From positions 35,657,665 to 35,721,664 of the forward strand of contig NC_065570.1 in the NCBI RefSeq assembly GCF_937616625.2: DNA of 64,000 bases, written 5' to 3'. Under the pieces are notes generated by a model, which saw nothing but the letters and a program-made list of their open reading frames with translations, did not search any database and was not told the origin of the DNA. Made by a program: the position numbers and the translations under genes. This document shows positions 21,887 through 33,200 of this stretch, piece after piece. How positions within the stretch are numbered: position 1 is the first letter of the stretch; each line of letters opens with the position of its first letter. Source of the stretch: Mercurialis annua (lineage: Eukaryota > Streptophyta > Magnoliopsida > Malpighiales > Euphorbiaceae).

Positions 21887-24385
21887 TTCTGATTACCTAA
21901 GTATGGTTAGGTTATATTACAAAAAGTGTGCGTGAAAAGTGACGTTAGATTAGTATGTCTCACGTCTCTTTAACGCTTCGTCCCGATTATCTAAGAATGG
22001 TAAGGTTATACTACACAAAGTGTGCGTACAAAGTGACGCTAAATTAATATGGCGCGTCTCAAGAACGCGTCGTATCGATACCATGCATATGTCTCGTCAG
22101 AAGTCTCTCTAACGCGTCGTTCTAATTACCTAAGCATGGTTAGGTTATATTACGCAAAGTGTGCGTGAAAAATGACAATAGATTAGTATAACGCGTCTCA
22201 AGTCTATTTAACGCATCATTCCAATTACCTAAGCATGGTTAGGTTATATTACGCAAAGTATGCCTGAAAAGTGACACTAGATTAGTATGTCGCGTCTCAA
22301 GTCTGTTTAACGCGCCGTTCGGATTGCCTAAGCATGGTTAGGTTATATTAGGCAAAGTGTGCATGAAAAGTGACGCTAGATTAGTATGTCGCGTCTCAAG
22401 TCTCTTTAACGCGTCGTTCCGATCACCCTTATGTTTAGGTTATATTACGCAAAGTGTGTGTAAAAAGTAACGCTAGATTAGTATGGCGCGTCTCAAGTCT
22501 CTTTAACGCGTCGTATCGATAACCATGCTTATGTCGCGTCAGAAGTCTCTCTAACACGTCGTTCTTATTACCTAAGCATAGTTAGGTTATATTACGCAAA
22601 GTGTGCGTGAAAAATGACAATAGATTAGTATATCGCGTCTCAAGTCTATTTAACGCGTCTTCCAATTACTTAAGCATGGTTAGGTTATATTGCGCAAAGT
22701 GTGCGTGAGAAATGACAATAGATTAGTATGTCGCGTCTTATGTCTCTCTAACGTGATGTTCAGATTTCCTATGCATCGTTAGGTTATATTACGCAAAGCG
22801 TGCATGGAAAGTGACGCTAGATTAGTATGTCGCATCTCGAGTTTTTTTAACGCGTCGTTCCGATTACCTAATCATGGTTTGGTTTATTACGCGAAGAGTG
22901 AGTGACGCTAGATTAGTATGTCGCTTCTCAAGTCTGTTTAACGCGTCGTTCCAATTACGTAAGCATTGTAAGGTTATATTAGGCAAAGTGTGCGTGAAAA
23001 GTTACGTTAGATTAGTATGCCGCGTCTCAGGTCTCTTTAACTCTCGTCCATGGTTAAGTTATATTACGCAAAGTGTGCTTGAAAAGTGATGATAGATTAG
23101 TACGTCGCGTCTCAAGTCTCTTTAATACATCGTTCTGATTTCCTAAGCAAGGTTAGGTTATATTACACAAAGAGTGCGTGAAATGTGACGATAGATTAGT
23201 ATGGCACGTCAATAGTCTATTTAACGCGTCATCTCGATTACCTTGCTTATGTCCCCTCACAACTCTCTCCAACGCGATGTTCCAATTACCAAAGCATGGT
23301 TAGGTTATATTACGCAAAGTGTACTTGAAAAGTGAGGCTAGATTAATTTGTCGCGTCTCAAGTCTCTGTAGCACGTCGTTCTGATTACCTAAGCATGGTT
23401 AGGTTATATTATGGAAAGTTTGCGTCAAAAGTGACGCTAGAATAGTATGTCGCATCTCAAGTCTCTTTAACACGTCGTTTTGATTACCATGCTTATGTCG
23501 CGTCACAAGTCTCTCTAACGCGTCGTTCCGATAACCAAAGCATGGTTGGGTTATATTACACAAAGTGTGCGGGAACCGTAACAAAAGATTAGTATGTCGC
23601 ATCTCAAGTCAATTTAACGCGTCGTTCCGATTACCTAAGCATAGTTGGTTTATATTACGCAAAGTGTGCATGAAAAGTGACTCTAGATTAGTATCTCGCC
23701 TCTCAAGTCTCTTTAACGCGTCGTTACGATTACCTAACCATGGTTAGCTTATATTACGTAAAGTGTGCGTAAAAAGTGACGATAGATTAATATGGCGCGT
23801 CTCAAGTCTCTCTAACTCGTCGGTCCGATTACCTAAGTATGGTTAGGGTAAATTACGAAAACTGTGCATGAAAAATGACAGTAGCTTAGTATGTCACGTC
23901 ACAAGTCTATTTAACGCGTCATTCTGATTACCTTAGCATGGTTCAGTTATATTACGCAAAGTGTGCTTGAAAAGTGACGCTAGATTAGTAAGTCGCGTCT
24001 CAAGTCTATTTAACGCGTCGTTTCGATTATCATGCTTGTGTCGTGTCACAAGTCACTCTAAGGCATCGTTCCGATTACCTAAGCATGGTTAGGTTATATT
24101 ACGCAAAGTGTGCGTGAATAATGATAATAGATTAGTATGTCGCGTCTCAAGTCTATTTAACGCGTTGTTCCGATTACCGAAGCATGGTATGTTTTATTAT
24201 GCACAGTGTGCGTGCAAAGTGATGCAAGATTAGTATGGCGCGTCTTAAGTCTCTTTAACGCGTCGTTTCGATTACCATGGTTATGCCGCGTCACAAGTCT
24301 CTCTAACGCGTCGTTCCGATTACCTAACCATGGTTGGGCTATATTACGCAGAGTGTGCGTGAAAAGTGACGCTAGATTAGTTTGT
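21887..24385 (+). repeat. 99-bp satellite array, type A, forward orientation
   Basis: Forward array with long variants near 22082, 22526, 23243, 23488, 24027 and 24277. The intervals 444 and 245 bp equal 3x99+147 and 99+147. The array ends mid-unit at GATTAGTTTGTC, where the Copia-like sequence begins. It resumes at 27531 only about 11 bp further along the monomer, so the retroelement probably inserted into a pre-existing continuous array with a small loss. Confidence 0.95.
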
Positions 24386-24829
24386 CCTGTGATCGGGTCA
24401 TCTTGCCTTTAAGACACGACTCACAAGTCGAAATTGATGCAGAATTAAGATTGCTCAATATTCTCATCTTATCCAACTTGTTAAGTCTATCTTCCGCAAT
24501 ATGTCCTAATCGTAAGTGCCAAAGTTGTTTCGAGGTTTGATTACTTACGGTATTTATTTCTAAAACATTATTTGTATTACGAACATCTTCATTTATGCAA
24601 TAAAGACCATTTTGTACATAACCATAACCAACAATTTCATTATTATAGATAATTTTACAAACATCCTTTGTAAATAGAAAATCATATCCTAATCTTGTCA
24701 TACAAGAAATAGACATGATATTTCTATAAGCGTTTGGTAAGTACAAAACATTGTTCAAATACAAAACATGCTTATACAACAAAATAGAAGACGTCTGGAA
24801 AGTCTGGAAATCATCAAGAAACACATATG
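24386..24829 (-). pseudogene. Copia pol fragment: GAG-pre-integrase region
   Basis: The open frame carries the Copia pre-integrase signature: LWHLRLGHIAEDRL followed by CESCLKGKMTRS. The His and the CxxC pair are the N-terminal zinc-binding part of Copia integrase. Before it lies a stretch (VLYLPNAYRNIMSI, YVQNGLYCI) typical of the region between Copia protease and integrase. The protein stops at the satellite junction right after the CxxC motif, so the DDE core is missing. Upstream it fuses to a duplicated piece of a Gypsy frame. It cannot encode a working enzyme. Confidence 0.85.
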
Positions 24830-24900
24830 GAAAGTCTCTCACTATATGGTGGCAAACCAGGCAAATCATCAAGAAACACATCTGGAAAGTCTCTCACTAT
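24808..24900. repeat. 38-bp direct repeat at the Gypsy/Copia junction
   Basis: The segments 24808-24845 and 24863-24900 match at 37 of 38 positions (AAATCATCAAGAAACACAT then C or A). Their offset is 55 bp. They encode the IVRDFP.VFLDD stretch twice. The arrangement fits slippage or microhomology repair at the junction between the Gypsy and Copia segments. Confidence 0.9.
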
Positions 24901-25099
24901 TGTAATTTCTGAAACCCCCGGACTAACTTTAGTCATATCTATCACACTAGCCAAATATTCTTGACATTCATCTTTAATCAAATGAAGCGCAGTAACAGAA
25001 GAGATTAAACAATTAGGCACTGTTTTCCTTTCCCCAACAATCATCGTTTTCATTTGCCCCTGAATTTCCATAACTACTTCTTTAGTTTGACAATCAACA
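24830..25099 (-). pseudogene. Ty3/Gypsy pol fragment between protease and reverse transcriptase
   Basis: The minus-strand frame reads VSPGVSEITIVRDFPDVF and then LDDLPGLPP. This is the conserved linker immediately before the Gypsy reverse transcriptase (usual form V.EFPDVFP..LPGLPP), and it is preceded by typical post-protease sequence (GQMKTMIVGERK). Only about 85 residues are present and no RT follows. Part of it (38 bp) is repeated directly at 24808-24845. It lies between Copia gag and Copia pre-integrase, so the host element is mosaic. Confidence 0.8.
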
Positions 25100-25530
25100 T
25101 TTGCAATGTTCGATACATCGAATCATCATGTTCACATGTTCTCCAACATCCTTTCCCTCGGAGAGCTTCGCTCGAAATAATTGCTTAGATATCTCATACC
25201 TAGCAGAACGACTTGATTCACCATACAACTCTTGTTAGTGAAACAATATTTCGCAGGCTCCCGGATATTTCTCGTGTTGCTTTTGCAACTCGTTATTAAT
25301 AGATGCCAACGTGTAACACTTGGCTTGTTCATCATCTAACTTCACTTGCGCAATGCCTCATGTTCCTCAGGAGGTGCCTCAATCGGCAATGGTCCTGGAG
25401 CATTTGCCTCAAGAACATATGCTATGTGTTCACTTGCAAGAACTATTTTGAGATTTCTTAACCAATCAACAAAGTTAGGACCCACTAATCGATTATTGTC
25501 GAGAATGCTACTTAACGGATTTGATTTCAT
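25100..25530 (-). pseudogene. Copia gag fragment, frameshifted
   Basis: Starts with an ATG at 25530 and the Copia gag N-terminal signature: LVGPNFVDWLRNLKIVL, close to the family's L.G.N...W...L. A frame break follows at about 25342. The gag similarity continues in another frame (KCYTLASINNELQ, then a stop, then ARYEISKQLF), typical of the UBN2-like gag domain. No zinc knuckle is reached before the Gypsy segment begins. Gag would form the virus-like particle; this copy cannot. Confidence 0.75.
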
Positions 25531-26951
25531 CTTATCTTATCAACCTATGGATAGCAAAGATCTCTAATTAGTACTATAGTCTTGTATATTTAACCATAAA
25601 GATTTGGTTTTTATCAAAATGGCCTCCCACTATCTTTTTCGAATTCTACACTTCCAAAATAGGAAACGTAAATCTTCGTTGGAAAAGATTTCAAGCGGGT
25701 GATTGATTTCTTATATTCATTTATCTTTCCCTCAAGTACTTAATGCTATTCTTGGGATCAAAATGATATATAAGTGAACAACTACTTATTCATCATATCT
25801 CATATGAGGTTCAATCAATTCCGGCTCCTAATGCTTTCACCCTCAAGTACTTAATGCTATTCTTGGGTTTCCACATTAGTTAAGTCTAACCCATTGAATT
25901 AACTAAGATGTATCGATTTGAATAATATACGACTCAGGTACGCCTAATTGCCTTTCTCGCCGTATATTATATCGACTACACCCGTAACATCTCATGCTTA
26001 ACAATAAACTCAACAACATCTTTTGACGATATCATTTCGCCCCTATGTATCCATAGCCGACAAGATGATAACTCAAAGCGTGTTAGTTTATTGCTCCAAT
26101 GGAGAGCCATTGATAAACAATTTAATGGTTAATCAATATAAACTTAATCTTTCAACTTTTAGGAAGATTTCTTAGGGTTTTAAGTTATTATGGTCTCACT
26201 AAACACACAACAAATTTTAGCATGAATCCCATACATATCAAAGCTAAAATAAATCATGCAACCACACATGTATGATCATGGACTTTCTAGGTCTCATTCT
26301 TTAGCCACAAAAGAATGAGCAAACTATTACATATCTTGGAAATGATTCTCTAATCATTTTCTATGTAATATCTACTTTCTTTAGGTATCGAGGATTCATC
26401 CTAGAACCTCCGAAAGCCTCAACCGATTGCTGATCCTCGAAAAAAAATTTACCTTCTTTTTTTTTTACGGTTTTTTTTCGAGTCGGAAACTTTTTCGCGG
26501 GTAAAACCCCTTTTTCAGCATTTCGTTTTTTTACGAAAAAAAAATATATTTTTTTTCCGGGCCGAAAACTTTTTCCCGGGTGTAAAACCCTTTTTTCAGC
26601 ATTTTAGGATTTTATGAAAAAAAAAATTCAGGTTTTTTTTTCGGGTTTCGCTTTTTCCGCATATTCCGTTGATGACAACATAATGCACAAGCGAATCACG
26701 TATTGTGTTAAATGATCACATTAGAAAAATTCCCAGGATAGATTGGAGGGTCACGAGCGGACCACTTAAGTACCAATCTCCTAGACAGAATTTAATCAAA
26801 TGTAATTAATATCACAATAGCGATTGTTCGTTTTGGAAAAAAATAATTAAGCCCTCTGAATTATAAATTACATGCCCAATAATAATTCCGAAGTCCATGA
26901 TAATTTATACATGTATTTTAATCGTAAAGCGTTAATACTCGATGATACGGT
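25531..26951 (-). other. Untranslated leader of the Copia-type element
   Basis: About 1.4 kb between the PBS and gag without a convincing open frame. It holds a purine/pyrimidine-rich repeated tract at 26455-26660. The rest is AT-rich, with a paired phrase CTCAAGTACTTAATGCTATTCTTGGG at about 25733 and 25844 indicating a short internal duplication. The long leader is unusual but not unknown among plant Copia lineages. I see no further gene or promoter that I can support. Confidence 0.6.
26455..26660. repeat. Degenerate tandem T/A-run repeat in the leader
   Basis: About two and a half units of 75-80 bp. Each contains a T-run, a GTCGGAAACTTTTTCGCGGG or GCCGAAAACTTTTTCCCGGG block, GTAAAACCC, TTTTTCAGCATTT, and then an A-run. 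Adjacent long T and A runs could form strong hairpins in RNA. Confidence 0.7.
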
Positions 26952-26964
26952 GGCTCTGATACCA
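26952..26964 (-). other. Primer-binding site, initiator tRNA-Met
   Basis: The plus strand GGCTCTGATACCA reads TGGTATCAGAGCC on the minus strand, the exact plant initiator tRNA-Met primer-binding sequence. It begins 1 nt inside the LTR end at 26966, as in the related copy at 4099-4110, which fixes the element's orientation as minus. Confidence 0.9.
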
Positions 26965-26965
26965 C

Positions 26966-27530
26966 TGTTGGCGCAGCGGGAGGCACGGGTCCGGATCGTA
27001 TATTTCAATTCAAAATTGAAATTTTAACAATCCGGATCCTAAAGTTGATCATATCAACAACAAATGGATCGTCGTATCATTTAGTAATTAAAGCACGCAT
27101 CTAGGAATCGTAAGAAGAATACCTATGTCGATTCTCCAACGATTCTTGTAGGTTCACACGAGTATGCGTCTGATTGAATCATCGCCTTGAAGTAATCATG
27201 CAAGAGTTCCTCTTGCCTAGCAGCCCTAAGCTCAAACTCTCGCCGCGATCACTACCTTGCTCGGATGTATGAAAAACATCGCCAAGTTTTTCCCGTGATT
27301 GATGACTACTTGAACTCCTTTAAGTTCTTTCTCTCTCTACAACTTTGTAGTGAGATGTGTGTTGTGTGGTGTGTTGAAATGAGCAAGGACATGCTCTATT
27401 AATAGGCTAGAGCATGTCTTAAGAATGCAACACCTTGCATGCTAGGCGTCACACACCAAGCAAAGGTGTTGCCACCACATGACACCTTTCATGTGGTGAC
27501 ATCACATAGGTGACATCATATAGGTGATGT
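26966..27530 (-). repeat. Partial LTR, same family as 4112-5306
   Basis: Starts TGTTGGCGCAGCGGG next to the PBS and follows the LTR at 4112-5306 through the blocks GGATCGTCGTATCAT, AGCACGCATCTAGGAA and AGTAATC.TGCAAGAG. It then ends at GGTGATGT, where satellite resumes. At 565 bp it is less than half the 1195 bp of the other copy, so its U3-side end is missing. It also has an extra segment near 27330-27370 and lacks the 52-bp expansion. Confidence 0.85.
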
Positions 27531-30220
27531 CTCTTTAACACGTCGTTCCGATTACCTAAGCATGGTTAAGTTATATTACGCAAAGAGTGCGTGAAAAGTG
27601 ACGCTAGATTAGTATGTCGCGTCTCAAGTCTCTTTAACACGTCGTTCCGATTACCAAAGAATGGTTAGGTTATATTACGCAAAATGTGCGAGAAAAGTAA
27701 CGCTAGATTAGTATTTCGCGTCTCAAGTCTCTTTAACGCGTCGTTCCGATTAGCTAGGCACGGTTAAGTTATATTACGCAAGGTGTGCGTGAAAAGTGAC
27801 GCTAGATTAGTATGTCGCGTCTCACGGCTCTTTAATGCGTCGTTCCAATTACCTAAGTATTGTTAGGTTATATTATGCAAAGAGTGCGTGAAAAGTGACG
27901 CAGGATTTTTATGTCGCGTCTCAAGTCTCCTTAACGCGTTGTTTCGATTACCATGCTTATGTCGCGTCATAAGTTTCTCTAACACATCGTTACGATTGCC
28001 ATAAGCATGGTTAGGTTATAGTACGCAAAGTGTGCGTGAAAAGTAACAATTGATTAGTATGTCGCATCTCAAGTCTATTTAACGCGTCGTTCCGATTACC
28101 TAAGCATGGTTAGGTTATATTACACAAAGTCTGCGTGAAAAGTGACGAAAGATTAGTATGTCGCATCTCAATTCTCTTTAACGGATTGTTCCGATTACCT
28201 AAGCATGGTTAGGTTATATTAAGCGAAGTGTGCGTGAAAAGTAACGATAGATTAGTATGTCGCATCTCAAGTCACTTTAACACATGCATAGTTTCGATTA
28301 CCTAAGCATGGATAGTTTAAATTACACAAAGTGTGCATGAAAAGTTACGCTAGATTAGTATGTCCCGTCTCAAGTCTCTTTAACGCGTCGTTCCGATCAC
28401 CCAAGCATGGTTAGGTTATATTACGCAAAGTGTGCGAGAAAAGTAACGCTAGATTAGTATATCGCGTCTCAAGTGTCTTTAACGCGTCGTTCCAATTACC
28501 TAAGCATGGTTAGGCTATATTACGCAAGGTGTGCGAGAAAAGTGATGCTGGATTTGTATGGCGCGTCTCAAGTCTCTTTAACGCGTCGTTTCGATTACCA
28601 CGATTATGTCGCGTCACAAGTCTTTCTAACGCGTCGTTCCGATTACCTAAGCATGGTTAGGTTTTATTACTCAAAGGGTGCGTGAAAAGTAATGCTGGAT
28701 TAGTATGTCGCGTCTCAATTCTCTCTAACGCATTGTTCCGATTACCAAAGCCTGGTTAAGTTATATTATGCAAAGCGTGCGTGAAAAGTGACGCTAGATT
28801 ATTATGTCGCGTCTCAAGTCTGTTTAACGCGTCGTTCAGATTACCTAAGCATGGTTACGTTATATTACGCAAAGTGTGCATGAAAAGTGACGCTAGATTA
28901 CTATGTCGCGTCTCAAGTCTCTTTAATGCGTCGTTCCGATTAGCTAAGCATGGTTAGGTTATATTACGCATGGTGTGTGTGAAAAGTGACGCTAGATTAG
29001 TATGTCACGTCTCAAGGCTCATTATTGCGTCGTTCCGATTACCTAAGCATGGTTAGGTTATATTACGCAAAGAGTGCGTGAAAAGTGATGCATGATTAGT
29101 ATGTCGCGTCTCAAGTCTCTTTAACTAGTCATTCCGATTACCCAAGAATGATTTGGTTATATTATGCAAAGTGTGCGAGAAAAGTAACACTATATTTCTA
29201 TGTCGCGCCTCAAGTCTCTTTAACGCATGGTTCTGATTACCTAAGCATGGTTAGGTTATATTACGCAAGGTGTGCGTGAAAAGTGACGCTAGTTCATTAT
29301 GTCGTGTCTCAAGGCTCTTTAATGCGTCGTTCCGATTACCTAAGCATGTTCGGTTAAATTATGCAAAGTTTTGGTCAAAATTGACGCTAGATGAGTATGC
29401 CGCGTCTCAATTCTCATTAACGCGTCGTTTCGATTACCATGCTTATGTCGCGTCACAAGTCTATCTAACGCGTCGTTCCGATTACCTAAGCATGGTTAGG
29501 TTATATTACGCAAATTGTGCGTGAAAAGTAACAATAGATTAGTATGTCGCGTCTCAAGTCTCTTTAACGCGTCGTTCCGATTACCTAAGCATGGTTAGGT
29601 TACATTACGCAAAGTGTGCGTGAAAAGTGACGTTAGATTAGTATGGCGCGTCTCCAGTCTCTTTAATGCGTCGTTTCGATTACCATACTTATGTCGCGTC
29701 ACAAGTCTCTTAAACGCGTCGTTTCGATTACCTAAGCATGGTTAGGTTATATTACGCAAAGGGTGCGTGAAAAGTGACGCAAGATTAGTATGTCGCGTCT
29801 CAATTCTCTTTAACGCGTTGTTCCGATTACCTAAGAATGGTTAGATTATATAACGCAAAGCGTGCGTTAAAAGTGACACTATATTAGTATATCGCGTCTC
29901 AAGTCTGTATAACACATCGTTTAGGTTATATTACGCAAAGTGTGCATGAAAAGTGACGTTAGATTAGTATATCGCGTCTCAAATTCTCTTTAACGCGTCG
30001 TTCCGGTTACCTAAGCATGGTTAGGTTACATTATGCAAAGTGTGCATAAAAAGTGACGCTAGATTTGTATGGCGCTTCCCAAGTCTCTTTAACGCGTCGT
30101 ATCGATTACCATGCTTATGTCACGCCACAAGTCTCTCTAACGCGTCGTTCCGATTACCTAAGCATGGTTAGGTTAGATTACGCAAAGGGTACGTGAAAGG
30201 TGACGTTAGATTAGTGTCGT
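27531..30220 (+). repeat. 99-bp satellite array, type A, forward orientation
   Basis: Forward array with long variants near 27950, 28589, 29439, 29684 and 30104. Units here are relatively homogeneous (for example ACCTAAGCATGGTTAGG is intact in most). It ends near 30219, where TTAGTGTCG meets reverse-oriented ACCGAACCATGCTTAGG with no foreign DNA. No gene is seen. Confidence 0.95.
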
Positions 30221-33200
30221 ACCGAACCATGCTTAGGTATCGGAACGACGCGTTAAAGAGACTTGAGCATACTTATATTGCGTCACTTTTAACGCACACT
30301 TTGCTGAATATAACCTAACCATGCATAGGTAATTGGAACGACGCGTTAAAGAGACTTGTTACACGACATACTTATATAGCGTCCCTTTTCACGCACACTT
30401 TGCATAATATAACCTAACCATGCATAGGTAATCGGAACGACGCGTTAAAGAGACTTGTGATGAGACATACTAATTTAGCATCACTTTTAACGCACACTTT
30501 GCATAATATAACCTAAGCATACTTAGGTAATCGGAACGACGCGTTAAAAAGACTTGTGACGCGGCATACTTATATAGCATCACTTTTTACGCACACTTTG
30601 CGTAATATAAGCAAACCATTGTTAGGTAATCAGAACGACGCGTTAAAGAGACTTGTAACGCGACATATTAATATAGCGTCACTTTTAACACACACTTAGC
30701 GTAATATAACCTAACCATGCTTAGGTAATCGGAATGACGCATTAAAGGTCTCATGTGACGCGATATACAAATATATCGTCACTTTTAACTCACACTTTGC
30801 GTAATATAACCTAACCATGCTTTGGAAAATCAGAAGGACGCGTTAAAGAGACTCATGACGCGACATACTAATCTAGCGTCACTTGTAATGCATCTTTTGC
30901 GTAATATAACCTAACCATGCTTAGGTAATCGGAACGACGCGTCAAAGAGACTTGAGACTCGACATACTAATCTAGCGACACTTTTAACACACACTTTGCG
31001 TTATATAACCTAATCATGCATACGTAATGGGAACGACGCGTTAAAGAGATTTGAGACGCGACATATTAATCTAGCGTCACTTATAACGCACACTTCGCGT
31101 AATATAAGCTAACCATGCTTGTGTAATTGGAACGGCGTGTCAAAAAGACTTGTGACGCGACATACTTATACACCGTCACAGTTCACGCACACTTTACGTA
31201 ATATAACTTGACCATTGTTAGGTCTGAAAAACGCGTTAAAAAGACTTGTGACGCGACATACTAATCTAGCAACACTTTTAACACACACTTTGCGTCATAT
31301 AACCTAACCATGTTTAGGTAATCGAAACGACGCGTTAAAAAGACTTTAGACGCGACATACTACTAATCTAACATCACTTTTCACTCACAGTTTGCGTAAT
31401 ATAACCTAACCACGCTAAGGTAATCGGAACGACGTGTTAAATAGACTTGTGACGCGACATACTACTAATCTAGCGTCACTGTAAAACGCATACTTTGCGT
31501 TATATAACCAAACCATGCATAGGTAATTGGAACGACTTTTTAAAGAGACTTGTGACGCGACATAGTAATCTAGAGTCACTTTTCACGCACACTTTGCGTA
31601 ATATAACCATACTAATCTTAGCGTCACTTTTAACGCACAGTTTGCGTATCATAGCCTAACCATTCTTAGGTAATCGGAACGACGCTTTAAAAAGACTTGT
31701 GATGCGACATACTTATATAGCGTCGCTTTTCAGCACACTTTGCGTAATATAACCAAACCATTGTTAGGTAATCAGAACGACGCGTTAAAGACACTTGTGA
31801 CGCGACATACTAATCTAGCGTAACTTTCAATGCACACTTTGCGTAATATAACCTAACCATTGTTAGATAATCGAAACGACGCGTTAAAGAGACTTGTGAC
31901 ACGACATACTTATCTAGCATCACTTTTCACGCAAAGTTTTGCTTAATATAACAAAACCATACTTAGGTAATCATTACGACGCGTTAAAGAGACTTGTGAC
32001 GTGACATACTAATCTAGCGTCACTTTTCATGCACACTTTGCGTAACATAATCTAACCTCCTTAGGTACTCGGAACGACGCACTAAAACGATTTGTGACGC
32101 GACATACTACTAATCTAGCGTCACTTTTAACGCAGACTTTGCGTAATATAACCTAATCATTCTTAGGAAATCGAAACGACACGTAAATACTTGAGACGCG
32201 ACATACTACTAATCTAACAAACTTTGCGTAGTATAACCAACGTCACTTTTAATGCACAGTTCGCGTTATAACCATGCTTAGGTAATCGGAACAACGCGTT
32301 AAAGAGACTTGTGACGCGACGTACTACTAATCTAGCGTCACTTTTAATGCACACTTTGCGTTATATAATCTAACCATGCGTAGGTAATCGGAACAACTCG
32401 TTAAAGAGACTTGTGACGCGACATACTAATCTAGCATCACTTTTCACGCACACGTTGCGTAATATAATCTAACCATGCTTAGGTAATCTGAACGACACAT
32501 TAAAGAGACTTGTGACGCGACATACTACTAATCTAGCGTCACTTTTAACGCACACTTTGCGTTACATAATCTTACCATGCTTAGGTAATCAGAACGACAC
32601 GTTAAAAAGACTTGTGACGCGACATACTTATGTAGCGTCACTTTTTTACGCACACTTTGCATAATATAATCTAACCATGCTTAGGTAATCGGAACGACGA
32701 TTTAAAGAGACTTGTGATGCGGCATACTTATCTAGCGTCAATTTTCATGCGCACTGTGCGTAATATAACATAATCATGCTTAGGTAATTGGAACAACACG
32801 TTTAAGAGACTTGTGACGCGACATACTAATCTTGCATCACTTTTCACGCATGCGTAATATAATCTAGCGTCACTTTTAACGCACACTATGCGTTATATAA
32901 CCTAACCATGCTTACGTAATCGGTACGACGCGTTAAAGAGACTTGTGAGGCGACATACTTATCTAGCAGCAATGTTCACGCACACTTTGTGTAATATATT
33001 CTAACCATGCTTAGGTAATCGGAACAACGCGTTAAAGAGACTTGTGACACAACATACTTATCTAGCATCACTTTTCACGTACACTTTGCATAATATAACC
33101 TAACCATGCATAGTTAATCGAAACGACGCGTTAAAGAGACTTGTGACACGATATACTAATGTTGCATCACTTTTCACGCACACTTTGCGTAATATAATCT

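Larger units (their letters stand above)
24386..27530 (-). mobile_element. Truncated Copia-type element with an embedded Gypsy fragment
   Basis: Minus-strand element in the order LTR part (27530-26966), PBS (26964-26952), leader (26951-25531), Copia gag (25530-about 25100), a Ty3/Gypsy linker piece (about 25099-24830), and a Copia pre-integrase region (about 24829-24386). It stops there, lacking integrase core, reverse transcriptase and the second LTR. All coding parts are damaged. Order and strand fit one Copia element that acquired a Gypsy segment, by template switching or by nested insertion and deletion. The satellite on both sides is forward and nearly in phase. Confidence 0.8.

Noticed and set aside
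24814..25071. Independent host gene of 85 residues
   Set aside because: It is the Ty3/Gypsy protease-RT linker, recognisable from its DFPDVF and LPGLPP motifs.
25132..25335. 67-residue minus-strand frame as a separate gene
   Set aside because: Copia gag similarity lies in another frame over the same bases; this frame is a by-product.
17275..29524. Many 60-93 residue open frames in the satellite on both strands
   Set aside because: They repeat the 33-codon period of the 99-bp monomer, are broken by stops in adjacent units, and have no known domain.
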